64,000 nucleotides of DNA from Variovorax beijingensis (lineage in GTDB: Bacteria; Pseudomonadota; Gammaproteobacteria; Burkholderiales; Burkholderiaceae_C): positions 186,001 to 250,000 of the forward strand of contig NZ_VIVL01000006.1 of assembly GCF_007828835.1 (NCBI RefSeq), given 5' to 3'. A model generated the notes under the pieces. That model worked only from the letters and a program-made list of their open reading frames with translations, was not told where the DNA came from and did no database searches. Of this stretch, positions 47,242 to 56,176 are shown one piece after another (position 1 is the stretch's first letter; each line of letters opens with the position of its first letter). The position numbers and the translations under genes are program-made.

Positions 47242-48652
47242 GGGCGGTCTCCGGGGGATTCTTCGAAAGGTTCTTTGCTGCGCGTGCCGCCTGCGTGCCC
47301 GCGATGCGGCCGAAGGCCGTGCCGATGCTCATGCCCACGCCGGCCGTGTAGCCCTTGCCCAGCACGTTGCCGGCCATCATTTCGCCGGCCACGAACAGGT
47401 TGGGGCTGGCCCGGCCGCCGAAGCGCACGGCCGCGGTCTCGTCGACCTTCAGGCCCAGGTAGGTGAAGGTGATGCCGGGGCGCACCGGGTAGGCGTGGAA
47501 GGGCGCCGTGTCGATCGGCCGCGCCCAGTGCGTCTTGGCCGGCGCGATGCCCTCGGTGTGGCAGTCGTCGAGCGCGGTGTGGTCGAAGCGGCCGACGCGG
47601 CAGGCGGCGTTGTAGTCCTGCACGGTGCGAACGAACGTGGCTTCGTCCAGGCCGATCTTCTGCGCCAGTTCGCCCAGCGTGTTCGCCTGCGTGCCGGCGA
47701 ACACCGGCGGCATGAAGCGCCCGACCGCCTTCTGGTCGATGATCGACCATGCGATCTGCCCGGGCTGCTGCGCCACGAGCCGGCCCCAGATGGCGTAGCG
47801 CTTGGGCCAGAAGTCCTCGCCCTCGTCATAGAAGCGCTTCGCCTCGCGGTTGACCACGACGCCGAGCGACACGCAGTCGATGCGCGTGCAGATGCCGCCG
47901 TCGTAGAGCGGCGCGCGCGCATCGATGGCCACCATGTGGCCCTGCGACGGATCGCCGATGCTGTCGGCGCCCGCATCGATCATGTACTTCAGCAACACGC
48001 CCTGGTTGAAGCGCGTGCCGCGGACGAGGAAGTTGTCGGCCGGCCATTCGCCGCGCTCGTTCCGGCCCCAGGCCTCGCGCAGCCATTCGCGGTTCGACTC
48101 GAAGCCGCCGGCGGCCAGCACGCAGCTCTTTGCCGCGATGCGCTCGCCGGCCTCGGTGCGCACGGCCACGAAGCGGTCGCCGTCGAGCTCGACCGAGGCC
48201 ACGGGCGTGTCGTAGCGGATCTGCACGCCCAACCGTTCGGCGCTGCGGAAATAGGCGTTCACCAGCGCCTTGCCGCCGCCCATGAAGAAGGCATTGGTGC
48301 GCGCCACGTGCAGCGCACCCGACAGCGGCGGCTGGAAATGCACGCCGTGGCGGCGCATCCAGTCGCGGCAGTTCGACGAGGCGCGGATCACCAGGCGCGC
48401 GAGATGCTCGTCGGTCAGGCCGCCGGTCACCTTCAACAGGTCTTGCCAGTACTCCTCTTCAGGGTAGGCATCGACCAGCACGTCCTGCGGCGCGTCGTGC
48501 ATGCAGCGCAGGTTGCGCGTGTGCTGCGAATTGCCGCCGCGCCAGGCCTTGGGCGAGGCCTCCAGCAGCAGCACCGAGGCGCCGGCCTCGCGCGCCATCA
48601 GCGCGGCGCACAGCGCGGCATTGCCGCCGCCGACAACCAGTACGTCTATCAC
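47225..48652 (-). CDS. tcuA: FAD-dependent tricarballylate dehydrogenase
   Basis: 475 residues. Oxidises tricarballylate to cis-aconitate. An N-terminal FAD motif ([19 protein letters not shown] at about residues 6-24) is followed by the fumarate-reductase-like fold, with [12 protein letters not shown] near residue 43 and GGFESNREW near 183. The C-terminal [19 protein letters not shown] closes the FAD site. TcuA/TcuB adjacency and a LysR gene upstream match the tricarballylate loci. A related substrate such as citrate derivatives cannot be excluded. Confidence 0.93.
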   Translation of the reverse strand: MIDVLVVGGGNAALCAALMAREAGASVLLLEASPKAWRGGNSQHTRNLRCMHDAPQDVLVDAYPEEEYWQDLLKVTGGLTDEHLARLVIRASSNCRDWMRRHGVHFQPPLSGALHVARTNAFFMGGGKALVNAYFRSAERLGVQIRYDTPVASVELDGDRFVAVRTEAGERIAAKSCVLAAGGFESNREWLREAWGRNERGEWPADNFLVRGTRFNQGVLLKYMIDAGADSIGDPSQGHMVAIDARAPLYDGGICTRIDCVSLGVVVNREAKRFYDEGEDFWPKRYAIWGRLVAQQPGQIAWSIIDQKAVGRFMPPVFAGTQANTLGELAQKIGLDEATFVRTVQDYNAACRVGRFDHTALDDCHTEGIAPAKTHWARPIDTAPFHAYPVRPGITFTYLGLKVDETAAVRFGGRASPNLFVAGEMMAGNVLGKGYTAGVGMSIGTAFGRIAGTQAARAAKNLSKNPPETALAAAH

Positions 48653-48729
48653 TCGTGGGTCTCCTTGGAATACGGGAGACTTTAGGCAGCGGTGCCTTGA
48701 CGCGAAAGGCCGGAACAGGCAACGGGTGT

Positions 48730-49656
48730 TCAGTTTTCGAGAAGACTGGCGCCGGCCCAGCGCCCTTCGCGCACCAGGGCGCGGGCGGTGTCGGCAAGCA
48801 CCACGCGCGCCGCCAGCGCGGCCGGCGAAAGCTCGTCGTCGGACAGGCTCACCAGCAGGTTGTGGCGGCCCACGTGCGCATCGCTGATCTGCGTGAGCTG
48901 AAGGTCGCCGCGGTCATGGCGGGCGGTGGCAGCGCCGGGCTGGATGGTCGCGCCGTGGCCGGCGCGCACCGCGTCCATCAACAGCGCCAGGCCGTCCACC
49001 TCGGCGACGATGCGCGGCGCGATGCGGGCCCGCGCGAAAGCCGCCATCAGCGTGGCGCGCAGGCCGTGGCTGCCGCTGGGCAGGATGAGCGGCAGCTCGG
49101 CCAGTTGCGACAGTCGCACCTTGGCGCCAGACGGGCGCTGCGCGAGATTCGGCGATGCGATCACGAACAGCTTTTCCCCCAGCAGCGGCAGCACGCTCCA
49201 GCGCCGCGGCGTGTCGGTCTGGAACAGCACCGCCAGGTCGAGCTGGCGCGCATGCAGCATCGTCGTGAGGTGGCCCGAGAGCGCCTCCACCATGTGCAGC
49301 CGCACCTCGGGATAGCGCTCCTGCATCGCCCGCATCAAAGGCACGCCGAGCACGGTGGCGGTGGTGGGCGCGAGGCCTACGCTCACATGGCCCGACAGGC
49401 GCGCCTGCTGCGCCGCGCGCACCGCGTCGTCGGCATGGCGCAGCGTGAGCTGCGCCTGGTGCAGGAAGGCCATGCCGGCATCGGTGGGCGTGACGCCGGT
49501 AGAGCTGCGCTGCAGCAGGCGCGTGGAGAGCTCGCCTTCGAGCCGGCTGATCTGCTGGCTCAGCGCCGACGTGACCACGCCCAGTTCGATGGCCGCACGG
49601 CCCATGCTGCGGAGTTCGCAGACCTTGACGAAGTAGCGCAGTTGCCGGAGTTCCAT
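48730..49656 (-). CDS. tcuR: LysR family regulator of the tcu genes
   Basis: 308 residues. N-terminal winged helix-turn-helix (MELRQLRYFVKVCELRSMGRAA and SALSQQISRLEGELSTRLL, residues 1-45) and a LysR effector-binding domain. The gene precedes tcuA by 77 bases on the same strand, so it may be co-transcribed with tcuAB. By analogy with Salmonella it should respond to tricarballylate. A terminator separates it from the aldolase gene upstream. Confidence 0.85.
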   Translation of the reverse strand: MELRQLRYFVKVCELRSMGRAAIELGVVTSALSQQISRLEGELSTRLLQRSSTGVTPTDAGMAFLHQAQLTLRHADDAVRAAQQARLSGHVSVGLAPTTATVLGVPLMRAMQERYPEVRLHMVEALSGHLTTMLHARQLDLAVLFQTDTPRRWSVLPLLGEKLFVIASPNLAQRPSGAKVRLSQLAELPLILPSGSHGLRATLMAAFARARIAPRIVAEVDGLALLMDAVRAGHGATIQPGAATARHDRGDLQLTQISDAHVGRHNLLVSLSDDELSPAALAARVVLADTARALVREGRWAGASLLEN

Positions 49657-49676
49657 GTACGCATCATCGCGCAGTT

Positions 49677-49720
49677 AAAAAAAATGGCTGCCGGCACCTG
49701 TCGCGCAGGCACTGGCAGCC
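49677..49720 (-). terminator. intrinsic terminator after the aldolase gene
   Basis: Read on the minus strand, GGCTGCC and GGCAGCC (plus coordinates 49714-49720 and 49686-49692) form the base of a stem that continues through GTGCCTG/CAGGTGCC-type pairing, and eight T follow (49677-49684). It lies 24 bases after the aldolase stop at 49744 and ends the HD-aldolase transcript before tcuR. Confidence 0.88.
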
Positions 49721-49743
49721 GTGGAAACCGGGATCGGCGCGGC

Positions 49744-50511
49744 TTATTGCCTGTAGCTGTCGTCGATGCGGTCGAGCTTGCGGATCAGCGAGGGCCAGAC
49801 GAACTGCCCGCCCAGGCCGCCGGTCTGCACCTTCATTGCCTGGCCCACGCCTTCGACGATCTTGGGGTTCACCTGCGTGAGTTCGCCGCCGCCGGACTGC
49901 GCGGCGATCTGGATCTGGCAGGTGTTCTCGAAGGTGTACATCGAAAGGAAGGCGTCCGCAATGGTCTTGCCGCAAGTCAGCAGGCCGTGGTTGCGCAGCA
50001 TCAGGAAATTGGCGTGCCCCAGGTCGGCCTGCAGCCGCGGCTTCTCGTCGTCGCGGAAGGCCACGCCTTCGTAGTCGTGGTAGGCCAGCGATGCCAGCAC
50101 GAAGGTCGACTGCTGGCTGATGGGCAGCACGCCGTTCTTCTGCGCGCTCACCGCGATGCCGGCCCGGGTGTGGGTGTGCAGCACGCACTGGATGTCCTCG
50201 CGCGCCGCATGCACGGCGCTGTGGATCACGAAGCCGGCCGGGTTCACGGGGTAGGGCGAGTCGATGACCTTGTTGCACTGCTGGTCGACCTTGACCAGGC
50301 TCGAGGCGGTGATCTCGTCGAACATCAGGCCGTAGGGGTTGATCAGGAAGTGGTGCTCGGGCCCGGGAATGCGCGCGCTGATGTGCGTGAAGACGAGGTC
50401 GCTCCAGCCGTAGAGCGCCACCAGGCGATAGCAGGCGGCGAGGTCGACGCGCAGCTGCCACTCCTCGGCGGAGACGAGCTTCTGGATTTCGGACTGGGTG
50501 TTTGCGTTCAT
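49744..50511 (-). CDS. class II aldolase/adducin family protein
   Basis: 255 residues. Zinc-dependent aldolase or decarboxylase fold. Likely zinc ligands are the His residues of LHTHTRAG near residue 108 and the His of LRNHGLL near 170. Such enzymes cleave sugar phosphates or act on small hydroxyacids; the substrate is not readable. AAGGAAA lies before the ATG. It follows the HD-domain protein gene by 23 bases and ends at a terminator, so the two form a short operon. Confidence 0.86.
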   Translation of the reverse strand: MNANTQSEIQKLVSAEEWQLRVDLAACYRLVALYGWSDLVFTHISARIPGPEHHFLINPYGLMFDEITASSLVKVDQQCNKVIDSPYPVNPAGFVIHSAVHAAREDIQCVLHTHTRAGIAVSAQKNGVLPISQQSTFVLASLAYHDYEGVAFRDDEKPRLQADLGHANFLMLRNHGLLTCGKTIADAFLSMYTFENTCQIQIAAQSGGGELTQVNPKIVEGVGQAMKVQTGGLGGQFVWPSLIRKLDRIDDSYRQ

Positions 50512-50534
50512 GGTGCGTGGTTTCCTTGTGGGGG

Positions 50535-51125
50535 TCAGGCCGCGGCCGGTTCCGTCATGGCGGCCTTGTAGATGCTTTGCTTCGGCTGCGCCATCAGGCG
50601 CCGCAGCATGGGCTCGAATTCGCTGATGGGCAGCGTCTCGGCGCGGGGGTCGAAGGCCGGGTTGTCGTAGAGCGCGCAGAACTCGGCAGTGCGCTCGTAG
50701 TGCGGATGGTCCTTGAAGCCGTCGCGCATGTCGCGGTCCAGGCCGATGTGATGGAAGAAGTAGTGGCCCTGGAAGATGCCGTGGTGCTGCACCATCCAGT
50801 GGTTGGCTTCGCTCACGAAGGGCTTGAGGATGGCCGCGGCAATGTCGGGGTGGTTGAAGCTGCCGAGCGTGTCGCCGATGTCGTGCAGGAGCGCGCACAC
50901 CACGTATTCCTCGTCGCGGCCGTCGCGCAGCGCGCGCGTGGCGGTCTGCAGCGAATGGGTGTAGCGGTCGACCGGAAAGCCGCCGTAGTCGCCTTCGAGG
51001 ATCTGCAGGTGCCTGATCACGCGCGCCGGCAGGCCGGCCGCGAACTGCCTGAACTCGCCGCCGATCAGCTGCCAGTCTTCGCGCGTGCTCTCCTGCATGC
51101 TCCTGAAACCTGCCCGTTCGCTCAT
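50535..51125 (-). CDS. HD-domain protein, PhnZ/TmpB-like diiron oxygenase candidate
   Basis: 196 residues. The HD motif ALLHDIGD carries His81-Asp82. Further candidate ligands are His57 in YTHSLQTA (24 residues before the HD, as in PhnZ), His92, His114/115 and Asp154. Tyr47, ten residues before His57, matches the PhnZ Tyr that caps the active site as I recall it. The Glu found three residues after that Tyr in PhnZ is Phe here. PhnZ-type enzymes use a mixed-valent diiron site and O2 to cleave C-P or C-N bonds. A hydrolase role is the alternative. A Crp/Fnr gene is divergent. Confidence 0.7.
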   Translation of the reverse strand: MSERAGFRSMQESTREDWQLIGGEFRQFAAGLPARVIRHLQILEGDYGGFPVDRYTHSLQTATRALRDGRDEEYVVCALLHDIGDTLGSFNHPDIAAAILKPFVSEANHWMVQHHGIFQGHYFFHHIGLDRDMRDGFKDHPHYERTAEFCALYDNPAFDPRAETLPISEFEPMLRRLMAQPKQSIYKAAMTEPAAA

Positions 51126-51174
51126 CGTGTACGTCTCCGTGTTCTTTGGGGGGAGCGGCCACTGTAGACCCGGG

Positions 51175-51194
51175 CTTGACGTTCAACTGTCAAG
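51175..51194. promoter_or_regulatory. inverted repeat in the HD/Crp divergent spacer
   Basis: CTTGAC at 51175-51180 and GTCAAG at 51189-51194 are perfect 6-base arms around an 8-base spacer. A third TTGACA follows at 51198-51203. The spacer serves two divergent genes. The arms resemble Fnr/Crp half-sites (TTGA) but the spacing is wider than the classic 4 bases, so it is an operator candidate for the adjacent Crp/Fnr protein rather than a standard site. Confidence 0.5.
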
Positions 51195-51228
51195 AATTTG
51201 ACAATGCAAGGCTCTGGTAAACCCCCGC

Positions 51229-51948
51229 ATGCCGCCTTCCAAACCGCGACTTTCCGCCCCGCACCGTGCCGCGATGGAGCGCAATCCATGGTTCACCAGC
51301 ATGCCGCGCGCGCAGCGCGAAGCACTGCTGGGCGCGGCCGAACTCATTCACGTGCGGCGCGGCGCAATGGTGTTCCGCCAGGGCGATCCGATCCATGCCG
51401 CCGGCGGCGGCTTCTATGGCCTCTTGGCCGGCACGATCAAGATCTCGTCGCTGCGGCAGGACGGGCGCGAGGCCATCCTCGCAGTGCTCGAGCCCGGCAA
51501 CTGGTTCGGCGAGATCACGCTGATCGACGGCTCGCCGCGCACCCACGACGCCACCGCGCTGGAGGCGCTCGACCTGCTCGTGGTGCCGCCCGAGGCCTTT
51601 GCCCAGCAGATGCGCGACGTGGTCTTTGCCAACGCGGTGGCCGCCATGCTGGCCGCGCGCGTGCGCATGCTCTACGGCCTAACCGAAGACGCCACGCTGC
51701 GCAGCCTGCGTGCCCGTGTGGCGCACCGGCTGCTGGTGCTGGCGCGCGGCGACGCCACGCAGTCGGTGCAACTGCGCCGCACGCTGATGCTGCCGCAGGA
51801 GGCGCTGGCGATGATGCTCGGCGTCACGCGCCAGACGCTCTCGAAGGAGCTCAATGCGCTGGCGGACGAGGGCATGCTCGCGCTGGGCTACGGACGCATC
51901 GAGCTCCGATCGCTCGATGCGCTGCAGGCGCTGGTGAGTGCAGGATGA
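51229..51948 (+). CDS. Crp/Fnr family transcriptional regulator
   Basis: 239 residues. An N-terminal cyclic-nucleotide-binding-like barrel (VRRGAMVFRQGDPIH near residue 42, NWFGEITLIDG near 92) is joined by a dimer helix to a winged HTH (LPQEALAMMLGVTRQTLSKELNAL, about 186-209). No Fnr-type Cys cluster is seen at the N-terminus, so it probably senses a nucleotide or other small ligand rather than oxygen by an iron-sulfur cluster. It is divergent from the HD-aldolase genes. Confidence 0.88.
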   Translation: MPPSKPRLSAPHRAAMERNPWFTSMPRAQREALLGAAELIHVRRGAMVFRQGDPIHAAGGGFYGLLAGTIKISSLRQDGREAILAVLEPGNWFGEITLIDGSPRTHDATALEALDLLVVPPEAFAQQMRDVVFANAVAAMLAARVRMLYGLTEDATLRSLRARVAHRLLVLARGDATQSVQLRRTLMLPQEALAMMLGVTRQTLSKELNALADEGMLALGYGRIELRSLDALQALVSAG

Positions 51949-51973
51949 GCGCTGTGCTCGCGTCTGTTCGTGA

Positions 51974-52040
51974 GACACCGAGGAACCGGCTTCGCCGGGC
52001 CTCAGGTGTCGCCCCCGGTCGGGGGGTGGCGAAGCGACAC
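51974..52040. repeat. palindromic element with two mutually exclusive hairpins
   Basis: GACACCGAGG (51974-51983) pairs with CCTCAGGTGTC (52000-52010) around CCGGCTTCGCCGG (51986-51998). GTGTCG (52006-52011) also pairs with CGACAC (52035-52040) around a C5/G6 stem. GTGTC is used in both foldings. It lies between the ends of two convergent genes (Crp/Fnr and the receptor gene) and has no T tract. It looks like a dispersed repeat that could act in transcript end formation. Confidence 0.65.
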
Positions 52041-52066
52041 GAAGTGCGCGCAGCCTGGGGGCGAGC

Positions 52067-53227
52067 CTATCTCAACACGCGCCCGTCGGCCGAGATGCTG
52101 ATCAGGTCGATGGTGCGCGAAGCATCGCGCAGGCCCGGACGCAGGTTGACGCGGAAGCCGCCCACGTCGTAGTCGGTCATGGCGGTCATCACGCGCTGCA
52201 GGCTCGCGGTGGTGAAGCCGCGGCCCGCGCGGCGCACCGCTTCGCCCGCCACCTTGACCGCGATGAAGCCTTCGAGGCCTTCGTAAGAGGGCGTCTGGTC
52301 GGAGTTGTCGACTGCGGCGCGGTACTCCTTGACGATCGGGATGGCCGAGGGCCGCGGCGACGGCACCACCTGCGAGATCACGATGCCGCCGATGTCCTTG
52401 CCCAGTTCGGCATAGAGCGGGTCGATGCCCACGATCGAGAAGGCCATGAAGCTGCCGCTGTAGCCGCTCTTGCGCAGCTTGCGGATCGCATTGGCCGTGG
52501 TGCCTGAGAGCGACACCAGCACGATGGCCTGCGGCGCCTGCTGCAGAACCGTCTTCAGCGCCGCGTCGAGCTTGTCGGCGCCGGCCGGCACCATCGCCGA
52601 GGCCACCAGCGCGGGCAGCTTCAGCTCGGTGATGGCCTGCTGGACGGCGGCGAGGCCGGCTCGGCCCATGGCGTCGTCATCGCCCACCAGCGCGATGCGC
52701 GTCTGGCCCACGGTGGCGCACTGGCGCACGATCTTCAGCGCCTCGTCGATCATGCCGGGGCGCACGTGGAACACATGGGGATGGCTGGCCTCGCGCAGCG
52801 AGTCGGCGGCGGCAAAGGGCGCGAACAGCAGGCTGCCCTGCTGCGCGGCGACGTTGGCGCCGGCATCGCTGCTGGCGGTACCCACGAAGCCGAACAGCAT
52901 GTCGGCCTTGTCGGCACCGAGCAGGGTGCGCGCATTGGCGGCCGCCCGGCCCGCGTCGTAGCCGTCATCCAGCTGCAGCAGCTTCAGCTGCAGGCCGCTC
53001 GCGGCATTGCGCTCGTTGAAGTCGGCCACCGCGAGCCGGCTGCCGGCCGCAAACGCCAGCCCGATCTCGCCGGCCGCGCCCGTCAGCGGCACCGACTGGC
53101 CCAGCACGACCACCCGGGCGCCCGCTGCGCGGTTCGATGATTGCGACAGCGCCGGAAGATGAACGCCGCTGCCCAGCAGCAGCGCCCCGCACGCCTTGCC
53201 CAGCCATTCCCTGCGAGAACTGTCCAT
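52067..53227 (-). CDS. Leu/Ile/Val-type ABC transporter substrate-binding protein
   Basis: 386 residues, periplasmic binding protein type 1 fold. The Tat-like start (SRREWLGKACGALLLGSG) suggests export in folded form. The receptor opens with RVVVLGQSVPLTGAAGEIG and has KADMLFGFVGTASSDA and VLVSLSGTTANAIRKLRKSGYSG. It has no permease or ATPase genes nearby, so it is an orphan receptor. The ATG is preceded by AAGGTGAG, and an AT-rich palindrome at 53235-53257 overlaps this leader and may be an operator. Confidence 0.88.
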   Translation of the reverse strand: MDSSRREWLGKACGALLLGSGVHLPALSQSSNRAAGARVVVLGQSVPLTGAAGEIGLAFAAGSRLAVADFNERNAASGLQLKLLQLDDGYDAGRAAANARTLLGADKADMLFGFVGTASSDAGANVAAQQGSLLFAPFAAADSLREASHPHVFHVRPGMIDEALKIVRQCATVGQTRIALVGDDDAMGRAGLAAVQQAITELKLPALVASAMVPAGADKLDAALKTVLQQAPQAIVLVSLSGTTANAIRKLRKSGYSGSFMAFSIVGIDPLYAELGKDIGGIVISQVVPSPRPSAIPIVKEYRAAVDNSDQTPSYEGLEGFIAVKVAGEAVRRAGRGFTTASLQRVMTAMTDYDVGGFRVNLRPGLRDASRTIDLISISADGRVLR

Positions 53228-53234
53228 GGCTCAC

Positions 53235-53257
53235 CTTTTTTAACAGTAGTAAAAAAG
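53235..53257. promoter_or_regulatory. AT-rich palindrome before the receptor gene
   Basis: CTTTTTTA (53235-53242) and TAAAAAAG (53250-53257) are perfect 8-base arms around a 7-base centre. It lies 8 bases upstream of the ATG at 53227 (minus strand), overlapping the ribosome-binding region. Such A/T arms are rare in this G+C-rich window. It could be a repressor site or an RNA hairpin that hides the ribosome site. Confidence 0.55.
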
Positions 53258-53327
53258 TGTAGCAATTTCGGTGCCCAGGGGGAAGGCTGCGGCGAAAGAT
53301 GCCGGCCGGCTTGCCGATGGCGCGGCT

Positions 53328-54065
53328 TCAGGCGCGCCGGAACACCAGGTCCCAGACCCCGTGGCCCAGCTTGATGCCGCGGTTCTCGAACTTGGTGAGC
53401 GGCCGGTACGCCGGCTTGGGCGCATAGCCTTCGGCCGTGTTGCGCAGCAGCGGCTCGGCGGACAGCACCTCGAGCATCTGCTCGGCGTAGGGCTGCCAGT
53501 CGGTGGCGCAGTGGATGTAGCCGCCCGGCTGCAGGTGCTCGGCAAGCTTTTTCACGAACTCGGGCTGGATCAGGCGGCGCTTGTTGTGGCGCTTCTTGTG
53601 CCACGGGTCGGGGAAGAACACATGCACGCCCGCCAGCGAACCGGGTTGCAGCATGTGGTCGAGCACGTCGACCGCATCGTGCGCGCAGATGCGGATGTTG
53701 GGGATCGACTGCTCGCCGATGCGCTTGAGCAGCGCGCCCACGCCGGGCTCGTGCACTTCGCAGCACAGGAAGTTGGTTTCGGGCAGCACGGTGGCGATGT
53801 GCGCGGTGGCCTCGCCCATGCCAAAGCCGATCTCGAGCACGGTCGGGCCGGCGCGGCCGCCGAAGGCCGCCGTCAGGTCGAGCGGCTCGGGCTTGTAGGG
53901 GATGAGGAACAGCGGACCCAGTTCGGCAAAGGCGCGCGCCTGGCCTTCGGTGGTGCGGCCGGCGCGCTTCACGAAGCTCTTGAGGCGGCGGTGCAGCGGA
54001 TGCGGTTTGTCGGCGGCGTCGTCGCTCGGCGGGGAATCGTGGGGCACGGTGTCGGAAGAGGTCAT
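53328..54065 (-). CDS. trmB: tRNA (guanine-N7-)-methyltransferase
   Basis: 245 residues. Methylates G46 of tRNAs at N7 using S-adenosylmethionine in the cytoplasm. The SAM motif [16 protein letters not shown] lies near residue 74. The TrmB-specific segments [14 protein letters not shown] near 150 and [12 protein letters not shown] near 190 are present. ATG 54065 overlaps the gluQ stop by four bases (ATGA), so the genes are translationally coupled. It ends the transcript that begins with the flavin oxidoreductase. Confidence 0.95.
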   Translation of the reverse strand: MTSSDTVPHDSPPSDDAADKPHPLHRRLKSFVKRAGRTTEGQARAFAELGPLFLIPYKPEPLDLTAAFGGRAGPTVLEIGFGMGEATAHIATVLPETNFLCCEVHEPGVGALLKRIGEQSIPNIRICAHDAVDVLDHMLQPGSLAGVHVFFPDPWHKKRHNKRRLIQPEFVKKLAEHLQPGGYIHCATDWQPYAEQMLEVLSAEPLLRNTAEGYAPKPAYRPLTKFENRGIKLGHGVWDLVFRRA

Positions 54066-54988
54066 TGCGGCCGCGAATTGTAGAGATCGCGCCATTCGGG
54101 CACCCAGCCGGCCAATGCCGACGCGCAGGAAGCCGCCGTGGTGGCGCGCAGCCCGAGCACGCGCGCGGCCGCGTCGAGCGCGGCCAGGGCGGCTTCGGGC
54201 GCGGCGGTGTCGATGGCGGTGGCGCCGTTCTGCTTGGAGAGCTTGTCGCCGTCGGCGCCGCGCACCAGTGGCGTGTGCAGGTAGCTGGGCGTGGGCAGGC
54301 CGAGCGCGCGCTGCAGCAGGATCTGGCGCGCGGTGTTGTCGGCCAGGTCCTCGCCGCGCACCACGTCGGTCACGCCCTGTTCCGCGTCGTCGACCACCAC
54401 CGCAAGCTGGTAGGCCCAGGGGCCGTCGGCGCGGCGCAGCACGAAGTCGCCGACTTCGCGGCTCACGTCCTGGCACTGGAGGCCAAGGCGGCGGTCGGTC
54501 CAGCAGAGTTCGCCGGAGGCCAGCGCCGGCTGGGCGGATTCGAACCTCTCGGTGGCGAAGCGCCAGGCGCGTGCGGGCTTGCCGTGCAGCCCCTCGCGGC
54601 AGGTGCCGGGGTAGACCCGCTCGCCATGGCGCGTGTGCGGCCGGCCGAGCCCTGCCAGCGCCTCGTCGATGTCCTTGCGCGAACAGCCGCAGGGGTAGGC
54701 AAGGCCGAGGGCCTGCAGCCTTGCCAGCGCGGCTTCGTAGCGCGCGGTGCGCTGCGTCTGCCATACCGGCGCTTCGTCGGGCAGCAGGCCGCAGTCGGCC
54801 AGCTGCCCAAGGATGTGCTCGCCCATGCCGGGCAGGCAGCGTTCGGTGTCGGCGTCCTCGATGCGGACCAGCCAGCGCGCCTGGGGGCCGCGCGCGCGCA
54901 CGTCGAGCCAGCTTGCGAGCGCGGCCACCAGCGAGCCGGCGTGCAGCGCGCCGGTGGGCGAGGGCGCGAAACGGCCGGTCTCACGCAT
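54062..54988 (-). CDS. gluQ: glutamyl-Q tRNA(Asp) synthetase
   Basis: 308 residues. Attaches glutamate to queuosine at position 34 of tRNA-Asp. It resembles the catalytic core of glutamyl-tRNA synthetase without the anticodon-binding domain: the HIGH-like motif is TGALHAGSL at residues 12-20 and the KMSKS-like motif is DKLSKQNGA near residue 249. Four zinc-ligand positions fall near residues 100-125 (CGC and CREG among them). It lies 7 bases after the flavin oxidoreductase and is coupled to trmB. Confidence 0.95.
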   Translation of the reverse strand: MRETGRFAPSPTGALHAGSLVAALASWLDVRARGPQARWLVRIEDADTERCLPGMGEHILGQLADCGLLPDEAPVWQTQRTARYEAALARLQALGLAYPCGCSRKDIDEALAGLGRPHTRHGERVYPGTCREGLHGKPARAWRFATERFESAQPALASGELCWTDRRLGLQCQDVSREVGDFVLRRADGPWAYQLAVVVDDAEQGVTDVVRGEDLADNTARQILLQRALGLPTPSYLHTPLVRGADGDKLSKQNGATAIDTAAPEAALAALDAAARVLGLRATTAASCASALAGWVPEWRDLYNSRPQ

Positions 54989-54995
54989 CCGCGGA

Positions 54996-56078
54996 TCAGA
55001 TCACTGCGAGCGCCAGCGAAAGGCCCGAGAGGAACGCGTCTTCGACCCGGTGCCCGGTGCACCAGTCGCCGGCCACGCCGATGCGCGCTTTGGCGTCCCA
55101 CAGGTGGCTCTTGCCGACCGGCACCTGGGTCTGGGCTTCGGTCCAGCAGCGTGCCCGGGCGTGCGTGGGCGCGGCATGGATGCCGGTGATCTCGGCGAAG
55201 GCGCGCAGCAGCTTGGCTTCGACGCGCGCGGCGTCGTCACGCAGGTGCTCCTGCGACCAGGCGGCGCTGGCCTGCAGCGTCCAGCGCTCGACGCGTTCGC
55301 GGCCGGGCTTGGACGATTCGCGCGCGAGCCATGCCACGCGGTGGTGCGTGCTGCGCGCCGCATTCCATTGCGGGCCGAGGTGCGACATGTTGGCCTGGTT
55401 GGCCTGCGGGAACGCGATCATCAGCGTCCAGCAGGGCGCAATGCGCACCGGCTCGATCTTCTGGCTGATGGAAGCGGAAAGCTTGCCGTCGCCCAGCAGC
55501 ACCCGCGTGCGCGAGGGCGGCACGGCCAGCAGCACGGCGTCGAAGCCCGAATACACGTGCTGCGAATCGTCTTCGCCCGCGGTGCGCAGCTGCCAGCGCC
55601 TGGGGTCGAGCGCATCGGGCTCGATCTGCGTGACCTGCGTGTCGAGCACGAGGCTGTCGCCCAGCGGCGCGGCCCAGTGGGCCACCAGCGCGTCCATGCC
55701 GGGCTGCGCCACCCAGTGCGATTCGCGCCCGGGCAATGCGGCCTCGGCCACGCGGCCGTGCGCATCGAGCACGCGCACGAGGTTGGCGCTCCAGGGACGG
55801 CAGAGGCTGGGCGTGGCTTCGAGCGCCAGCGCAAAGCGCGGATCGCGCACGGTGAAATACTGCGCGCCGCTGTCGAAGCGGCCGAAGGCGGTGTCGACGC
55901 TCGCCATGCGCCCGCCGGGTGCGGATTCGCGTTCGAACACCGTGACCTTGTGGCCGGCCTGCACCAGCGTACGGGCGCAGGCCACTCCGGCAATGCCGGC
56001 GCCGACGACGGCGTAGTGGCGTGGAGTGGCGGGGGTTCGGTGGCGGTCGGCCGCCTTTGCAGTTGCGCGAGTGGTCAT
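54996..56078 (-). CDS. FAD-dependent NAD(P)H oxidoreductase (renalase-like)
   Basis: 360 residues. N-terminal FAD motif [24 protein letters not shown] near residues 27-50. The sequence [23 protein letters not shown] and the C-terminal [25 protein letters not shown] match bacterial renalase-like flavoproteins, here given by position about 57-79 and 333-356. These enzymes oxidise aberrant NAD(P)H isomers in some species; that function is inferred from family only. It heads the run with gluQ and trmB, 7 bases before gluQ. Confidence 0.82.
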   Translation of the reverse strand: MTTRATAKAADRHRTPATPRHYAVVGAGIAGVACARTLVQAGHKVTVFERESAPGGRMASVDTAFGRFDSGAQYFTVRDPRFALALEATPSLCRPWSANLVRVLDAHGRVAEAALPGRESHWVAQPGMDALVAHWAAPLGDSLVLDTQVTQIEPDALDPRRWQLRTAGEDDSQHVYSGFDAVLLAVPPSRTRVLLGDGKLSASISQKIEPVRIAPCWTLMIAFPQANQANMSHLGPQWNAARSTHHRVAWLARESSKPGRERVERWTLQASAAWSQEHLRDDAARVEAKLLRAFAEITGIHAAPTHARARCWTEAQTQVPVGKSHLWDAKARIGVAGDWCTGHRVEDAFLSGLSLALAVI

Positions 56079-56176
56079 GAGGGACTCTTTTCTTGTGTAC
56101 GGGAGACGGATGGATGTGTCCGGACTCTACAACGGTCTGCAAACGGGCTGCCCGCGCGGCGGCAAGGCGATGGCTT

